Of a stretch of DNA of 64,000 nt, positions 51,601-60,008 are shown piece by piece. A program made the position numbers and the translations under genes. A model generated the notes under the pieces. The model was given only the letters and a program-made list of their open reading frames with translations. It ran no database searches and was not told where the DNA came from. This DNA comes from Mesoterricola sediminis (GTDB taxonomy: Bacteria; Acidobacteriota; Holophagae; Holophagales; Holophagaceae), in contig NZ_AP027081.1 of NCBI RefSeq assembly GCF_030295425.1, positions 1,178,001-1,242,000 on the forward strand, written 5' to 3'. The first letter of the stretch is position 1, and every line of letters starts with the position of its first letter.

Positions 51601-52505
51601 TCGAGGCCTTCGAGCCCCTCTGCCTGCGCCGGGGGGACGAGGCCCGGGTCCTCCGCCACCGGGCGCGCCGGGAGGCGCTCACCGAGGCCCTGGAGGCGTC
51701 GGCCTGGGACGGCGGCTGGTACCGCCGGGCCTACTTCGACGACGGCACCCCCCTGGGCGGGGCCGCCAACACCGAGTGCCGCATCGACTGCCTGGCCCAG
51801 GCCTGGGCGACCCTCTCCGGGGCCGTGCCCCCCGCCCGCGCGGAGCAGGCCCTGGCCGCCATGGAGGAACAGCTGGTGGACGAGCAGGCTCACCTCATCC
51901 GCCTCCTCACCCCGGCCTTCGATCGCTGCCCCCACGACCCCGGCTACATCAAGGGCTACCTGCCCGGAGTCCGGGAGAACGGTGGCCAGTACACCCACGG
52001 GGCCCTCTGGGCCGTCAAGGCCATCGCCGCTTCCGGCCGCAGGGACCGGGCCGCCCAACTCCTCACCATGATGAGTCCGGTCAGCCACACGGCCACGCCC
52101 GAGCGGGTCGCCGTCTACCAGACCGAACCCTACGTGGTGGCCGCCGACGTCTACGGTGTGGCGCCCCACACCGGGCGCGGCGGGTGGACCTGGTACACCG
52201 GCTCGGCCGGGTGGTTCTACCGGGTGGCCGTGGAGGACGTGCTGGGCTTCACCCTGGAGGGGGGCCTGGGCGCCCGCCTCGATCCTCGTCTGCCGGAGCG
52301 TTGGCCCTCGGCGTCCATCCGCTACCGCGATCCCCGCTCGGGGAGCGTTCTGGACATCCAGGTGACCCGGGAGGCCGCGATGCCGACGGGCGTGCTGGAG
52401 GCCTGGATCGACGGCGCGCCCCTGACGCCCACGGGCGGCGCGTTCTTCCTCCCCTTCGGTCCCGCTGGCGCCGTCCGGACCGTCCGCGTCCGCGTGGGGG
52501 CCTGA
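48693..52505 (+). CDS. GH94 phosphorylase resembling the C-terminal part of cyclic beta-1,2-glucan synthase
   Basis: A 1270-residue cytoplasmic protein without signal peptide. Two beta-sandwich regions (about 25-330 and 450-750) precede an (alpha/alpha)6 barrel with the GH94 signatures [36 protein letters not shown] and [14 protein letters not shown]. The Asp of GDWNDG (residue 943) is the expected general acid; [21 protein letters not shown] and [13 protein letters not shown] follow. The sequence is like the stand-alone C-terminal portion of NdvB/ChvB, without the GT84 domain, and similar in size to 1,2-beta-oligoglucan phosphorylases. It would release glucose-1-phosphate from imported sophoro-oligosaccharides. 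It lies 43 bp after the 1032-residue gene and 2 bp before the GH1 gene. Confidence 0.85.
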   Translation: [1270 protein letters not shown]

Positions 52506-52507
52506 CC

Positions 52508-53854
52508 ATGGGCGAGCCGCGCTTCCCTGAAGGCTTCCTCTGGGGGGCCTCCACGTCCGCCTACCAGATCGAGGGCTCGCCCCTCGCCGACGGGGCCGGA
52601 CCCAGCAACTGGCATCGGTTCACCCAGCCCGGCGGCAAGGGCGCCCATCTGGCTCCCGGCGGCGCGGTGGCCTGCGACCACTACCGCCGCTGGCGCGAGG
52701 ACCTGGCCCTCATCCGGTCCCTGGGCTTCACCTCGTACCGGTTCAGCGTGAGCTGGAGCCGGGTGATGCCCGAGGGCCGGGGCCGGGTGAACCCGGCGGG
52801 CCTGGACTTCTACCGGCGCCTCGTGGACGGCCTCCTCGAGGCCGGCATCCGCCCGATGACCACGCTCTTCCACTGGGACCTCCCCGCGGCCCTCGAGGAC
52901 CAGGGCGGCTGGGTGAACCGGGACACCGCGGGCTGGTTCGCCGACTACGCCCACACCGTCGTCCAGGCCCTGCCCGGCGTCGCCCTGTGGTCCACCCTCA
53001 ACGAGCCCTGGGTGGTCACGGACGCGGGCTACCTGCACGGGGACCATCCCCCGGGGCACCGGAACCCCGCCGAGATGCCGCACGTGGCCCACAACCTCCT
53101 GCGCGCCCACGGCATGGGCGCCCAGGCCTGCCGCGCCGCGGGCGCCCGCGACGTGGGCATCGTCATCAACATCGAGCCCAAGCACCCCTTCTCCTACCGC
53201 CCCGAGGACGTGGCGGCGGCGCGGCGCGCCGACGCCTACATGAACCGCGCCTTCCTGGACCCCCTCGTCCTGGGCCGGGACCCGGAGGAGATGCCAGAGA
53301 TCTACGGCGCCGCGTGGCCGACGTTCCCCGCCGCCGACTACGATCTCATCCGCCAGCCCCTGGACCACCTGGGCCTCAACTACTACAGCCGCAGCCTCAA
53401 CGTCCACGATCCCGAGGCCCCCTTCGGCCAGTGGCGGGCCGTGCCTCACCCCACCCACCCGAGGACGGAGATGGACTGGGAGGTCTACCCCGAGGGCCTC
53501 ACCGAGACCCTGCTCTGGCTCCGGCGGCGCTACGGGGCGATCCCCCTCTACGTGAACGAGAACGGGGCGGCCTTCGCCGACCCGGACACCGCGCCCCCCG
53601 AAGGCGTGCGGGACCCGCTGCGGGTGGACTACTTCCGCACCCACCTCCTCGCCGTGGCCGAGGCCATGGCCCAGGGCGCCGACGTCCGGGGCTACAGCGC
53701 CTGGAGCCTCCTGGACAACTTCGAGTGGGCCTTCGGGTTCTCCAAGCGGTTCGGCATCGTCCACGTGGACTACGCCACCCAGAATCGGACCCCCAAGGCG
53801 AGCGCCCGCTTCCTGGCCGAGGTGATCGCGACGCGGGGGGCGTGCCTGGCGTAG
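52508..53854 (+). CDS. GH1 beta-glucosidase
   Basis: A 448-residue (beta/alpha)8 enzyme of normal GH1 length. It starts FPEGFLWGASTSAYQIEGSP; the acid/base Glu is in STLNEPWV (residue 165) and the nucleophile Glu in YVNENGAA (residue 351); the C-terminal GYSAWSLLDNFEWAFGFSKRFGIVHVDY binds sugar. It is cytoplasmic (no signal peptide), starts 2 bp after the GH94 stop codon and ends the operon, so it would hydrolyse the short beta-glucosides left by the phosphorylase to glucose. GH1 enzymes are often broad, and activity on sophorose is inferred from context. Confidence 0.94.
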   Translation: MGEPRFPEGFLWGASTSAYQIEGSPLADGAGPSNWHRFTQPGGKGAHLAPGGAVACDHYRRWREDLALIRSLGFTSYRFSVSWSRVMPEGRGRVNPAGLDFYRRLVDGLLEAGIRPMTTLFHWDLPAALEDQGGWVNRDTAGWFADYAHTVVQALPGVALWSTLNEPWVVTDAGYLHGDHPPGHRNPAEMPHVAHNLLRAHGMGAQACRAAGARDVGIVINIEPKHPFSYRPEDVAAARRADAYMNRAFLDPLVLGRDPEEMPEIYGAAWPTFPAADYDLIRQPLDHLGLNYYSRSLNVHDPEAPFGQWRAVPHPTHPRTEMDWEVYPEGLTETLLWLRRRYGAIPLYVNENGAAFADPDTAPPEGVRDPLRVDYFRTHLLAVAEAMAQGADVRGYSAWSLLDNFEWAFGFSKRFGIVHVDYATQNRTPKASARFLAEVIATRGACLA

Positions 53855-53974
53855 GACCAGGGCGCGGAGGAGCAGGAGCCTGGCGTGTCGATGTGGCCCC
53901 GAAATCCGAAAAGTCGAAAAGTCGTCCTGCCGGCCGGATGGGCGGTACATGAAACCGGCCGCAGCCCTGGAATT

Positions 53975-54118
53975 ATCCCAAGCCTCCCCGTGCATCCCCT
54001 TTATCCCCGCTGGAAATACAGCCGGGATGGGGCGGCGCATCCGTTACCCGATTGCGCCGTCCCATCCCTGCGATTTCATTCGCCGGGGATAAAGGGGATG
54101 GACGAGGATGCCTGGGAT
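53975..54118. repeat. 144-bp nested palindromic element
   Basis: Outer arms 53975-54009 and 54084-54118 (35 bp, four mismatches; shared core ATCCCCTTTATCCCCG) enclose an inner hairpin with arms 54024-54039 and 54053-54068 (16 bp, one mismatch that is a G-U pair in RNA). It lies in the 385-bp gap between the GH1 gene and dctA, where no gene is visible. The shape is that of a dispersed repeat or a structured RNA. Confidence 0.8.
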
Positions 54119-54239
54119 GCTGCCCCTGCTTCCTCGCCCTGACCCTCGCCTCTACGCGCTCAATCGGCCAGTGTCGTGCTGGCTGTGGAGCTATCCGCTG
54201 TAATCGGTAGTGATCGATCGTGTGGGTCGGAAAATTGGG

Positions 54240-55511
54240 CTAGATCGTGGACTGGCTGCCGCGCGCGAGCTCGGCCTTGAAGGTGTCCCAGTCGAGTTCC
54301 TTCTCCCAGATCGCCATGAGTACCGCCGCCACGCAGTTGCCGATGTGATTGGTGATGGCCCGGGCCTCGCTCATGAACTTGTCGATGCCGAGGATCAGCA
54401 CCATGCCAGTGACCGGGATGCCCGGAACCACCGCCAGGGTCGCCGCGAGGGTGATGAAGCCGGAGCCGGTGACGCCCGTCGCGCCCTTCGAGGTGATCAT
54501 GGCCACCACGAGGATGCTCATCTGCTGGCCGAGGGTGAGGTGGATGCCCAGGGCCTGCGCGATGAAGAGGGAGGCCAGCGTCATGTAGATGTTGGTCCCG
54601 TCCAGGTTGAAGCTGTAGCCCGTGGGGACCACGAGGCCCACGACGCTCTTCGAGAGGCCGATACGCTCCAGCTTCTCCATCAGCGGGATGAGGGCGGATT
54701 CCGAGGAGCTGGTGGCGAGGACGAGGAGGAGCTCGCTCTTGATGTAGCTCAGGAGCCGCAGGATGTTGAAGCCCGCGAAGGCGCAGATGGTGCCGAGGAC
54801 GAGCACCACGAAGACCGCGCAGGTGGCGTAGAAGAGCAGGATCAGGGTGCCCATGGGCAGCAGGGAACGGAGGCCGAACTTGCCGATGGTGAAGGCGATG
54901 GCCGCGCCGGCGCCCAGGGGGGCGGTGTAGAGGATCAGGCGCATGACGCCGAAGAGCCACTTGCTGACCTTCTCGAAGCCCGCGACGAGGGGCTGGCGGA
55001 TGTCGTCCTTCAGGTGGGCCAGCGCGAAGCCGAGCAGGACGGACACGAGCAGGACCTGGAGGATGTCGCCCTCGGTGAACGCGCTGAAGAGCGTCTTGGG
55101 GATCATCTTCATGAAATGATCGGCGACGGTCATGTGGGCGGCCTTGTCCACGTAGGTGGCCACGAGCTTGGGGTCCAGCTTGGCGGGATCCACGTGGAAA
55201 CTGGCGCCCGGCTTGAAGAGGTTGGCCATCGCCAGGCCCACCACGAGGGCGAAGGTGGAGACCACCTCGAAGTAGAGGATGGCCTTGCCGCCGACCCGCC
55301 CGGCCTTCTTCATGCTGCCGCTGCCGGCGATGCCGATGACGATGGTCACCATGATCACCGGGGGGATCAGCATCTTGATGAGATTGATGAATCCTTCAGC
55401 TACCGGCTGGAGCGCCACGCCCGCCTTCGGGTAGAAGTGCCCGAGCAGCGTCCCGAGGATGATCATCAGGGCGACCCAGTTGTAGAGCTTGGAACCGAAG
55501 CGTTTCAGCAT
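54240..55511 (-). CDS. dctA: C4-dicarboxylate/glutamate symporter, DctA-like
   Basis: A 423-residue sodium:dicarboxylate symporter. Signature segments of the DAACS family are present: [17 protein letters not shown] (Ser-rich re-entrant loop), [41 protein letters not shown] and the conserved [15 protein letters not shown]. The length equals that of DctA. It imports succinate, fumarate, malate or similar acids with H+ or Na+. The ATG at 55511 has AGGAGAGG upstream; two earlier in-frame starts lack sites. It is a single-gene unit with a long upstream gap; no DctBD or DcuSR sensor is nearby. Confidence 0.92.
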   Translation of the reverse strand: MLKRFGSKLYNWVALMIILGTLLGHFYPKAGVALQPVAEGFINLIKMLIPPVIMVTIVIGIAGSGSMKKAGRVGGKAILYFEVVSTFALVVGLAMANLFKPGASFHVDPAKLDPKLVATYVDKAAHMTVADHFMKMIPKTLFSAFTEGDILQVLLVSVLLGFALAHLKDDIRQPLVAGFEKVSKWLFGVMRLILYTAPLGAGAAIAFTIGKFGLRSLLPMGTLILLFYATCAVFVVLVLGTICAFAGFNILRLLSYIKSELLLVLATSSSESALIPLMEKLERIGLSKSVVGLVVPTGYSFNLDGTNIYMTLASLFIAQALGIHLTLGQQMSILVVAMITSKGATGVTGSGFITLAATLAVVPGIPVTGMVLILGIDKFMSEARAITNHIGNCVAAVLMAIWEKELDWDTFKAELARGSQSTI

Positions 55512-56072
55512 GCGTCCTCTCCTGGCGGTGGACATGACAATAAACATCCCCGGAAGGGCAGGGCCTTTCCGAAGCGTAAACCCGGGATCCGGCGGGGAGG
55601 GCGAGGCGGTAAAAGCGACCTCAACCTCCTCAAAACTGGGGAGCTGTTAAAGAATTGAATAGACGAAAAGTAGACGGCGACCGAAGGGGTGTCAACCAGT
55701 ACATTTTTCACGATATTTCTTGAACGGTAAATTCCTACAAGGAGTGAAACCCAGGGGGCCGCGCCGGGGGACAGGGGCCTGGATGCCTGGCACGCCCTGG
55801 CCGCGGGCCCCTGGATCGGAGACGCGTGTCGGTTGGATTTGGGGCCTCGGCTGAAATAAAGACATCTTTAGGCGCGGTAGGGGGATCCGGAAGCCGGGTT
55901 CCCGGCGCCCGGCCAGGGCCCTGGCGACCCGGAGGGGCAGCGAGGAAGCTCCCCGGGCGCCAGGCACCGGGGAGAGGCCGGACCCGGAGGCGCGGGGTCA
56001 CGGCGGTCATGAGCCGTTCCGTGGCCTCCTCCGGCCAGGGAACGCTAGGCTGCGCGGGGAGATGCCGGGCCG
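55512..56072. other. 561-bp gap between divergent dctA and Rpn-type gene
   Basis: No convincing coding frame is present. The dctA-proximal part (to about 55735) contains several A+T-rich stretches (for example around 55640-55665 and 55700-55730), consistent with a promoter region for dctA. The other half is G+C-rich with many GGCC-type short palindromes and no obvious long repeat. Confidence 0.5.
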
Positions 56073-57011
56073 ATGCACATCGCGAATCCCATCTACGACG
56101 TGGTGTTCAAATACCTCCTCGACGACGAGAAGGTGGCCCGGATCCTGCTCTCCGCCCTCCTGGGCAAGGAGGTGCTCGATCTCCAGTTCCGCCCCACCGA
56201 GGTGCATCAGGAGGCCTCCGGCTCCGGGGGCGCCCAGCTCCTGGTCCTGCGCATGGACTTCGCGGCCATGGTGCGGCTGGAGGATGGAAGCCGCAAGCTG
56301 GTCCTGATCGAGATCCAGAAGGCGCGCAGCGCCTGGGATGTGCAGCGGTTCCGGCGCTACCTGGGCACCAACTACGCCAGTCCGGAGAACGTCCACCTGG
56401 ATGCCGACGGCAGGACGCACCCGCTGCCCCTCGTTACCATCTACTTCCTGGGCGAGGGCCTGGAGCGCGTCGACGTGCCGGTCCTCAAGGTCAACCGCCA
56501 CTACCTGGACGTGGCCACGGGCGACGAGGTGCGGGTCACGGACCCCTTCGTCGAGGCGCTCACCCACGACGCCATCGTGGTCCAGATCAACCGCCTCAAG
56601 AACCGCCGGCGCACCGAACTGGAGCGCCTCCTGGAGGTGTTCGACCAGGGGCTGGCGTCCCGGACGGATCCACACCTGCTGGACATCCTGGAGGAGCATT
56701 TCCCGGAGCGCTACCGCGAGGTGCTCCGTCGCCTCCTGCGCGCGAGCGCTGAAAAGGAGGTGCGGGACCGGATGGACGTGGAGGACGACATGCTGGCCGT
56801 CTTCCGGGACCAGGCCCGCGAGTCGTCGGACCTGCGCCAGACCCTCGCCGAGAAGGACCAGGCCCTGGTGGAGAAGGACCAGGCCCTGGTAGAGAAGGAC
56901 CAGGCCCTGGTGGAGAAGGACCAGGCCTTGGCGGAGAAGGATCGCCTGATCGCGCACCTGCGGCAACGCCTGTCGGCCCCGCCTTCCGACGCGCAGGGGG
57001 GAGGCCCGTGA
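56073..57011 (+). CDS. Rpn-family PD-(D/E)XK nuclease-like protein
   Basis: A 312-residue protein. The N-terminal two thirds match the Rpn/'PD-(D/E)XK nuclease family transposase' group: NPIYDVVFKYLLDDEKVARILLSALLG, then the nuclease core with MDFAAMV (Asp) and VLIEIQKAR (E-x-Q in place of E-x-K), and FRRYLGTNYA. The last quarter is a heptad-like coiled coil, LAEKDQALVEKDQALVEKD, encoded by four near-identical 21-bp units. Rpn proteins in E. coli raise recombination and cleave DNA; short C-terminal products and repeat-number changes are known to affect them. It stands alone between dctA and an M28 peptidase. Confidence 0.85.
   Translation: MHIANPIYDVVFKYLLDDEKVARILLSALLGKEVLDLQFRPTEVHQEASGSGGAQLLVLRMDFAAMVRLEDGSRKLVLIEIQKARSAWDVQRFRRYLGTNYASPENVHLDADGRTHPLPLVTIYFLGEGLERVDVPVLKVNRHYLDVATGDEVRVTDPFVEALTHDAIVVQINRLKNRRRTELERLLEVFDQGLASRTDPHLLDILEEHFPERYREVLRRLLRASAEKEVRDRMDVEDDMLAVFRDQARESSDLRQTLAEKDQALVEKDQALVEKDQALVEKDQALAEKDRLIAHLRQRLSAPPSDAQGGGP
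56850..56933 (+). repeat. Four tandem 21-bp units in the Rpn-type gene
   Basis: Units start at 56850, 56871, 56892 and 56913, each encoding EKDQAL plus Val or Ala; a fifth partial unit follows at 56934. Units 1 and 3 are identical, and the others differ by one to three bases. The period is a multiple of three and seven residues, so changes in copy number lengthen or shorten a coiled coil without frameshift. Confidence 0.9.
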
Positions 57012-57030
57012 CCCGGCCCGGGGCCCCGCC

Positions 57031-58638
57031 TCACTTCAGGGGCTGGGGGGCGGCATCCGGGCTGGGGGGGAGGGTGTCCTTGCCGAAGAAGGGCAGGCGC
57101 TCCTCGCGATTGGCCAGGTGCCAGGCCACGGACGCGAGGACGGCGGCGGTGCGCTTCACGTCCTCGGGGGGCACGCGCTCCAGGGTGTCGATGGCGGTAT
57201 GCCAGGTGTATTCGAAGTATTCGAGGCCGTCCTGCACGACGTTGATCACCGGGAGGCCGGCGGCGCTGAAGGAGGCGCTGTCCGAGGAGGGGCCGGGGCG
57301 CTTCCGCGAGGGCCGGTTGGCGCTGGCGGAGGCGCCCTTCACGGCGAGGTCGGCGAAGGGGGCCAGCAGTTCGCGCAGGACCTGGGCGCCCGCGGGAGGC
57401 CCGAAGAGTCCGAGGCCGCGGACCTGGCCGGCCCCGCTGTCGACATTGAAGGCGGCCACGAGGCTGCCGTGCCCGGGCAGGGGCTGCTCGGCGTCCCCGA
57501 AGTGGGCCTTCACGTAGGCGGCGGAGCCCAGCAGGCCGTGCTCCTCCGCGTCCCAGAGGGCGATGCGGATGGTGCGGCGGGGTTTCGCGCCGGCGGCGGC
57601 GAGGATGCGCCCGGCCTCCATCATCACCGCGGCCCCGGTCCCGTTGTCCGTGGCCCCCGTGGCGGTGTGCCAGGCGTCGAGGTGCGCGCCGAGGAGGACG
57701 ACCTCCCCCGCCTTGTCGGAGCCGGGCAGGTCCGCGACCACGTTCAGCCCCTTCGTCCCCTCCGGATGGAGGCGGTTCGCGACCTCCAGGGCGAGGCGGA
57801 CCTCCACGCCGTCCTGGAGGAGCCGGGCGATGCGTCCGTAGTCCTCGTGGCGCATGACGACGGTGGGGACGATGCGGGCCGGGTCGTAGGTGCGGTTGGA
57901 GAAGGCGCGGATCTGCCCGTGCCGAAGGCCCGCGTCGTTGATCCGCGCGAGGGCCTTGTGGGCCAGGAGGAAGGCGTCGACGCGCTCGTTCACGGCGCGG
58001 GGCTCGAGAGCGCCGGGCCGGCGGGGAGCCTGGGGGCGCGGGCCCATGGGGGTCGGGTGGGCGGGGTCGAAGCGCTTCGCCAGGGCCTCGTCCGCGTGGC
58101 GCAGGGGCATGGGGGCGGGGTTCAGGGCGGGGAGGTCCCGGAGGGCGCCGGCCAGGACGAGGCGGCCCTTCACGGCGTCCCCCGCCGCGGCCAGGATCGC
58201 CGTCAGTTCGGCCTCCGTGGGCTCCTCCGGGACCGGCAGGAGCAGGGCGGCGCCCCGGACCGTTCCTTCCGTGGACGGTCCCCAGGCCAGGGGCTCCACC
58301 TCGAGGCGGCCCGTCCAGGGGGCCTCGGCGTGGGCGGCGCAGCGGAGGTTGGTCCAGCCCGGGTGGCCCCAGTCCCAGGCTTCCAGATGGGCGTCCGACA
58401 GGCCCCAGGCCTTGAGCTGGTCGGCGGCCCACTGGGCCGCGGCGCGGTAGCTGGGGGATCCCGTCAGGCGGGGGCTGTGCACATCGGTGAGTTGGTGCAG
58501 GGTGGCCATGATCTGCGAGCGCTGGAAGGCCTCCTCCCGGATCCGGGCGTTCAGGTCCCGGTCGATGGGCTCCTGGGCCGAGGCCAGGGCCACGGTCAGG
58601 CAGGGGAGAACCAGGCGGAGGGCTGTACGGGGATGCAT
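57031..58638 (-). CDS. Secreted M28-family metallopeptidase with PA domain
   Basis: A 535-residue protein with a signal peptide (TALRLVLPCLTVALASAQ). A PA-like insert lies at about residues 110-280. The M28 zinc site is visible in VVLLGAHLDAWHTATGATDNGTG (His, Asp, Asp), LWDAEEHGLLGS (catalytic Glu and metal Glu), FNVDSGAG and a late His in YTWHTAIDTLE. Such enzymes are aminopeptidases or carboxypeptidases acting in the periplasm or outside. The ATG at 58638 directly precedes the signal peptide. The longer frame runs into neighbouring genes and was rejected. It stands alone and is convergent with the Rpn-type gene. Confidence 0.9.
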   Translation of the reverse strand: MHPRTALRLVLPCLTVALASAQEPIDRDLNARIREEAFQRSQIMATLHQLTDVHSPRLTGSPSYRAAAQWAADQLKAWGLSDAHLEAWDWGHPGWTNLRCAAHAEAPWTGRLEVEPLAWGPSTEGTVRGAALLLPVPEEPTEAELTAILAAAGDAVKGRLVLAGALRDLPALNPAPMPLRHADEALAKRFDPAHPTPMGPRPQAPRRPGALEPRAVNERVDAFLLAHKALARINDAGLRHGQIRAFSNRTYDPARIVPTVVMRHEDYGRIARLLQDGVEVRLALEVANRLHPEGTKGLNVVADLPGSDKAGEVVLLGAHLDAWHTATGATDNGTGAAVMMEAGRILAAAGAKPRRTIRIALWDAEEHGLLGSAAYVKAHFGDAEQPLPGHGSLVAAFNVDSGAGQVRGLGLFGPPAGAQVLRELLAPFADLAVKGASASANRPSRKRPGPSSDSASFSAAGLPVINVVQDGLEYFEYTWHTAIDTLERVPPEDVKRTAAVLASVAWHLANREERLPFFGKDTLPPSPDAAPQPLK

Positions 58639-58691
58639 CGCAATAGGATGCTCCTGGGGGCCGATCCTGGCAAGGGCGTTCTCGGGCGGGC

Positions 58692-59897
58692 TCAGGCCCC
58701 CGAGAGCACCAGGTCCACCGCCTGGAGGAGGGCCTCGGGGGGCGCGGGCCGCAGGTGGAGGTGGAGGGCCTCGGCATTGCGGGCCGCGTCCCGGCTGATC
58801 TCGTTTTCCCGGTCCGCCAGGAGGATGGCCGGCGCCTCCGCGAGGAGGCCCCGGTTCCGGGCCCCGGCCAGGAGGCCATGGCCCCAGTACCCGCCCACCT
58901 TCAGCTCCACGAGCACGAGGTCGAACCGGTGGGCCGCCGCCAGGCGCTGCACGCCGGCGGGGTCGTGGGCGGAAAGGATGTTGCGGTAGCCCTCCTGCCA
59001 CAGGAACTGGGCGAGGGGGTGGGCGTCGGCCGGTTCGGAGGCCAGGAGGAGGATCCGCCGGCCCATGCGGCGCAGGCGCAGGACGGCGGGCAGGCGCAGG
59101 GCCTCCGCCGCCCGCTCCGGCTCCCCGGGGGGCTCGGGGGCCAGGGGCTGGACCACCTCCGGCGCGCGGGGGGCCTCCTTGACCGGCGTGGGGGCCCCGG
59201 GCCGCTCCCCCACGTCCGTCTTGAGCTTGCGGGAGGGGAAGGCCCGGCCGAAGGAGGCGGGCATGCGCCGGGCCAGGATCCGCTCCAGGGCGAGGCGGTC
59301 CAGGGGGCGCAGGGCTTCGAGGGCGAGGCCGGCCTCGCCGCCCTGGACGTTGGCCACCCGGCCCGCGCAGAGCACCGGGGGCGTGTGGGGCAGTCCATCC
59401 AGACAGAGCAGGGCGAACCGGTCTCCGGGCCGGGGTCGCTGGCCCGCATCCAGGGCCAGGCGCAGCCCCTGGAGGCTCAGGTCCAGCACCCGCCCGGAAA
59501 GGACCCGGCCGCCGAGGACGGTGTCCTCCACCTGCTCGACGGCCAGGACCCGGACCCCCTCGGCCTCCTGGAAGGCCCCCCGGGGGGCGGCGCGCCGTTC
59601 GCCATGGGTGATGAAGGTGGGGAAGGAGAAGATCCCGGTGCCCAGCACCTGCACCGCCGTGGTCAACCACCGGCCCTCCAGGAGGAAGCCCAGGTGGACG
59701 GATTGGCCGGGCTCCAGGGGCGGGGTGGCGGTGACGGTGAAGGTGTCGGCCCCCAGGTGCTCCAGGGTGGTCTGGAAGGGCAGGGGATCGGGCTCCCCCC
59801 GGGACAGGCGCACCGGCAGCTTCAGGCGGACGGCCTCGTCCAGGTAGGCCCGGATGACCCGCGCGTCCCTGAGTTCCGGTCTGCCGGCCTGCATCAT
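58692..59897 (-). CDS. PilZ-domain protein with C-terminal pseudo-receiver
   Basis: A 401-residue protein. The N-terminal part (about 25-110) looks like the YcgR-type flagellar-brake domain, followed by a PilZ-like domain (about 95-215: ERRAAPRGAF..., LSGRVLDLSLQGLRLAL, with the D-L-S-x-x-G motif for c-di-GMP). A Pro-rich linker leads to a receiver-like domain (about 275-400: RILLLASEPADAHPLAQFLWQEGYRNI) in which the phosphoacceptor position reads LVLVELKVGG, Glu instead of Asp. It therefore probably cannot be phosphorylated in the normal way. It is likely a c-di-GMP effector for motility or surface behaviour. No partner genes are adjacent. Confidence 0.8.
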   Translation of the reverse strand: MMQAGRPELRDARVIRAYLDEAVRLKLPVRLSRGEPDPLPFQTTLEHLGADTFTVTATPPLEPGQSVHLGFLLEGRWLTTAVQVLGTGIFSFPTFITHGERRAAPRGAFQEAEGVRVLAVEQVEDTVLGGRVLSGRVLDLSLQGLRLALDAGQRPRPGDRFALLCLDGLPHTPPVLCAGRVANVQGGEAGLALEALRPLDRLALERILARRMPASFGRAFPSRKLKTDVGERPGAPTPVKEAPRAPEVVQPLAPEPPGEPERAAEALRLPAVLRLRRMGRRILLLASEPADAHPLAQFLWQEGYRNILSAHDPAGVQRLAAAHRFDLVLVELKVGGYWGHGLLAGARNRGLLAEAPAILLADRENEISRDAARNAEALHLHLRPAPPEALLQAVDLVLSGA

Positions 59898-59961
59898 GGC
59901 GAAGCTGCCTCCTTCCTTTGAGGATAACGGCCCTCGCGTCCGGGATCACCCTGCGCGGGAA

Positions 59962-59991
59962 GGCCCGGCGGATCCTTCGATCCGCCGGGCC
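59962..59991 (-). terminator. Hairpin after the DASS transporter gene
   Basis: A perfect 13-bp stem (GGCCCGGCGGATC/GATCCGCCGGGCC) with a 4-nt loop begins 18 bp after the transporter stop codon at 60009. It is a probable terminator of the leuC-leuD-transporter operon, although the U-tract is poor. Confidence 0.6.
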
Positions 59992-60008
59992 CGCGAGGTG
60001 AGGCCGGT

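Noticed and set aside
48636-52169. A 1177-codon open frame on the minus strand opposite the GH94 gene
   Set aside because: Same low-complexity composition and no start context; the plus strand has a complete GH94 enzyme.
55785-55805. Sigma-54 promoter (TGGCAC-type) upstream of dctA or the Rpn-type gene
   Set aside because: TGGCAC occurs, but the matching -12 GC element with correct spacing is absent, and the orientation does not serve dctA.
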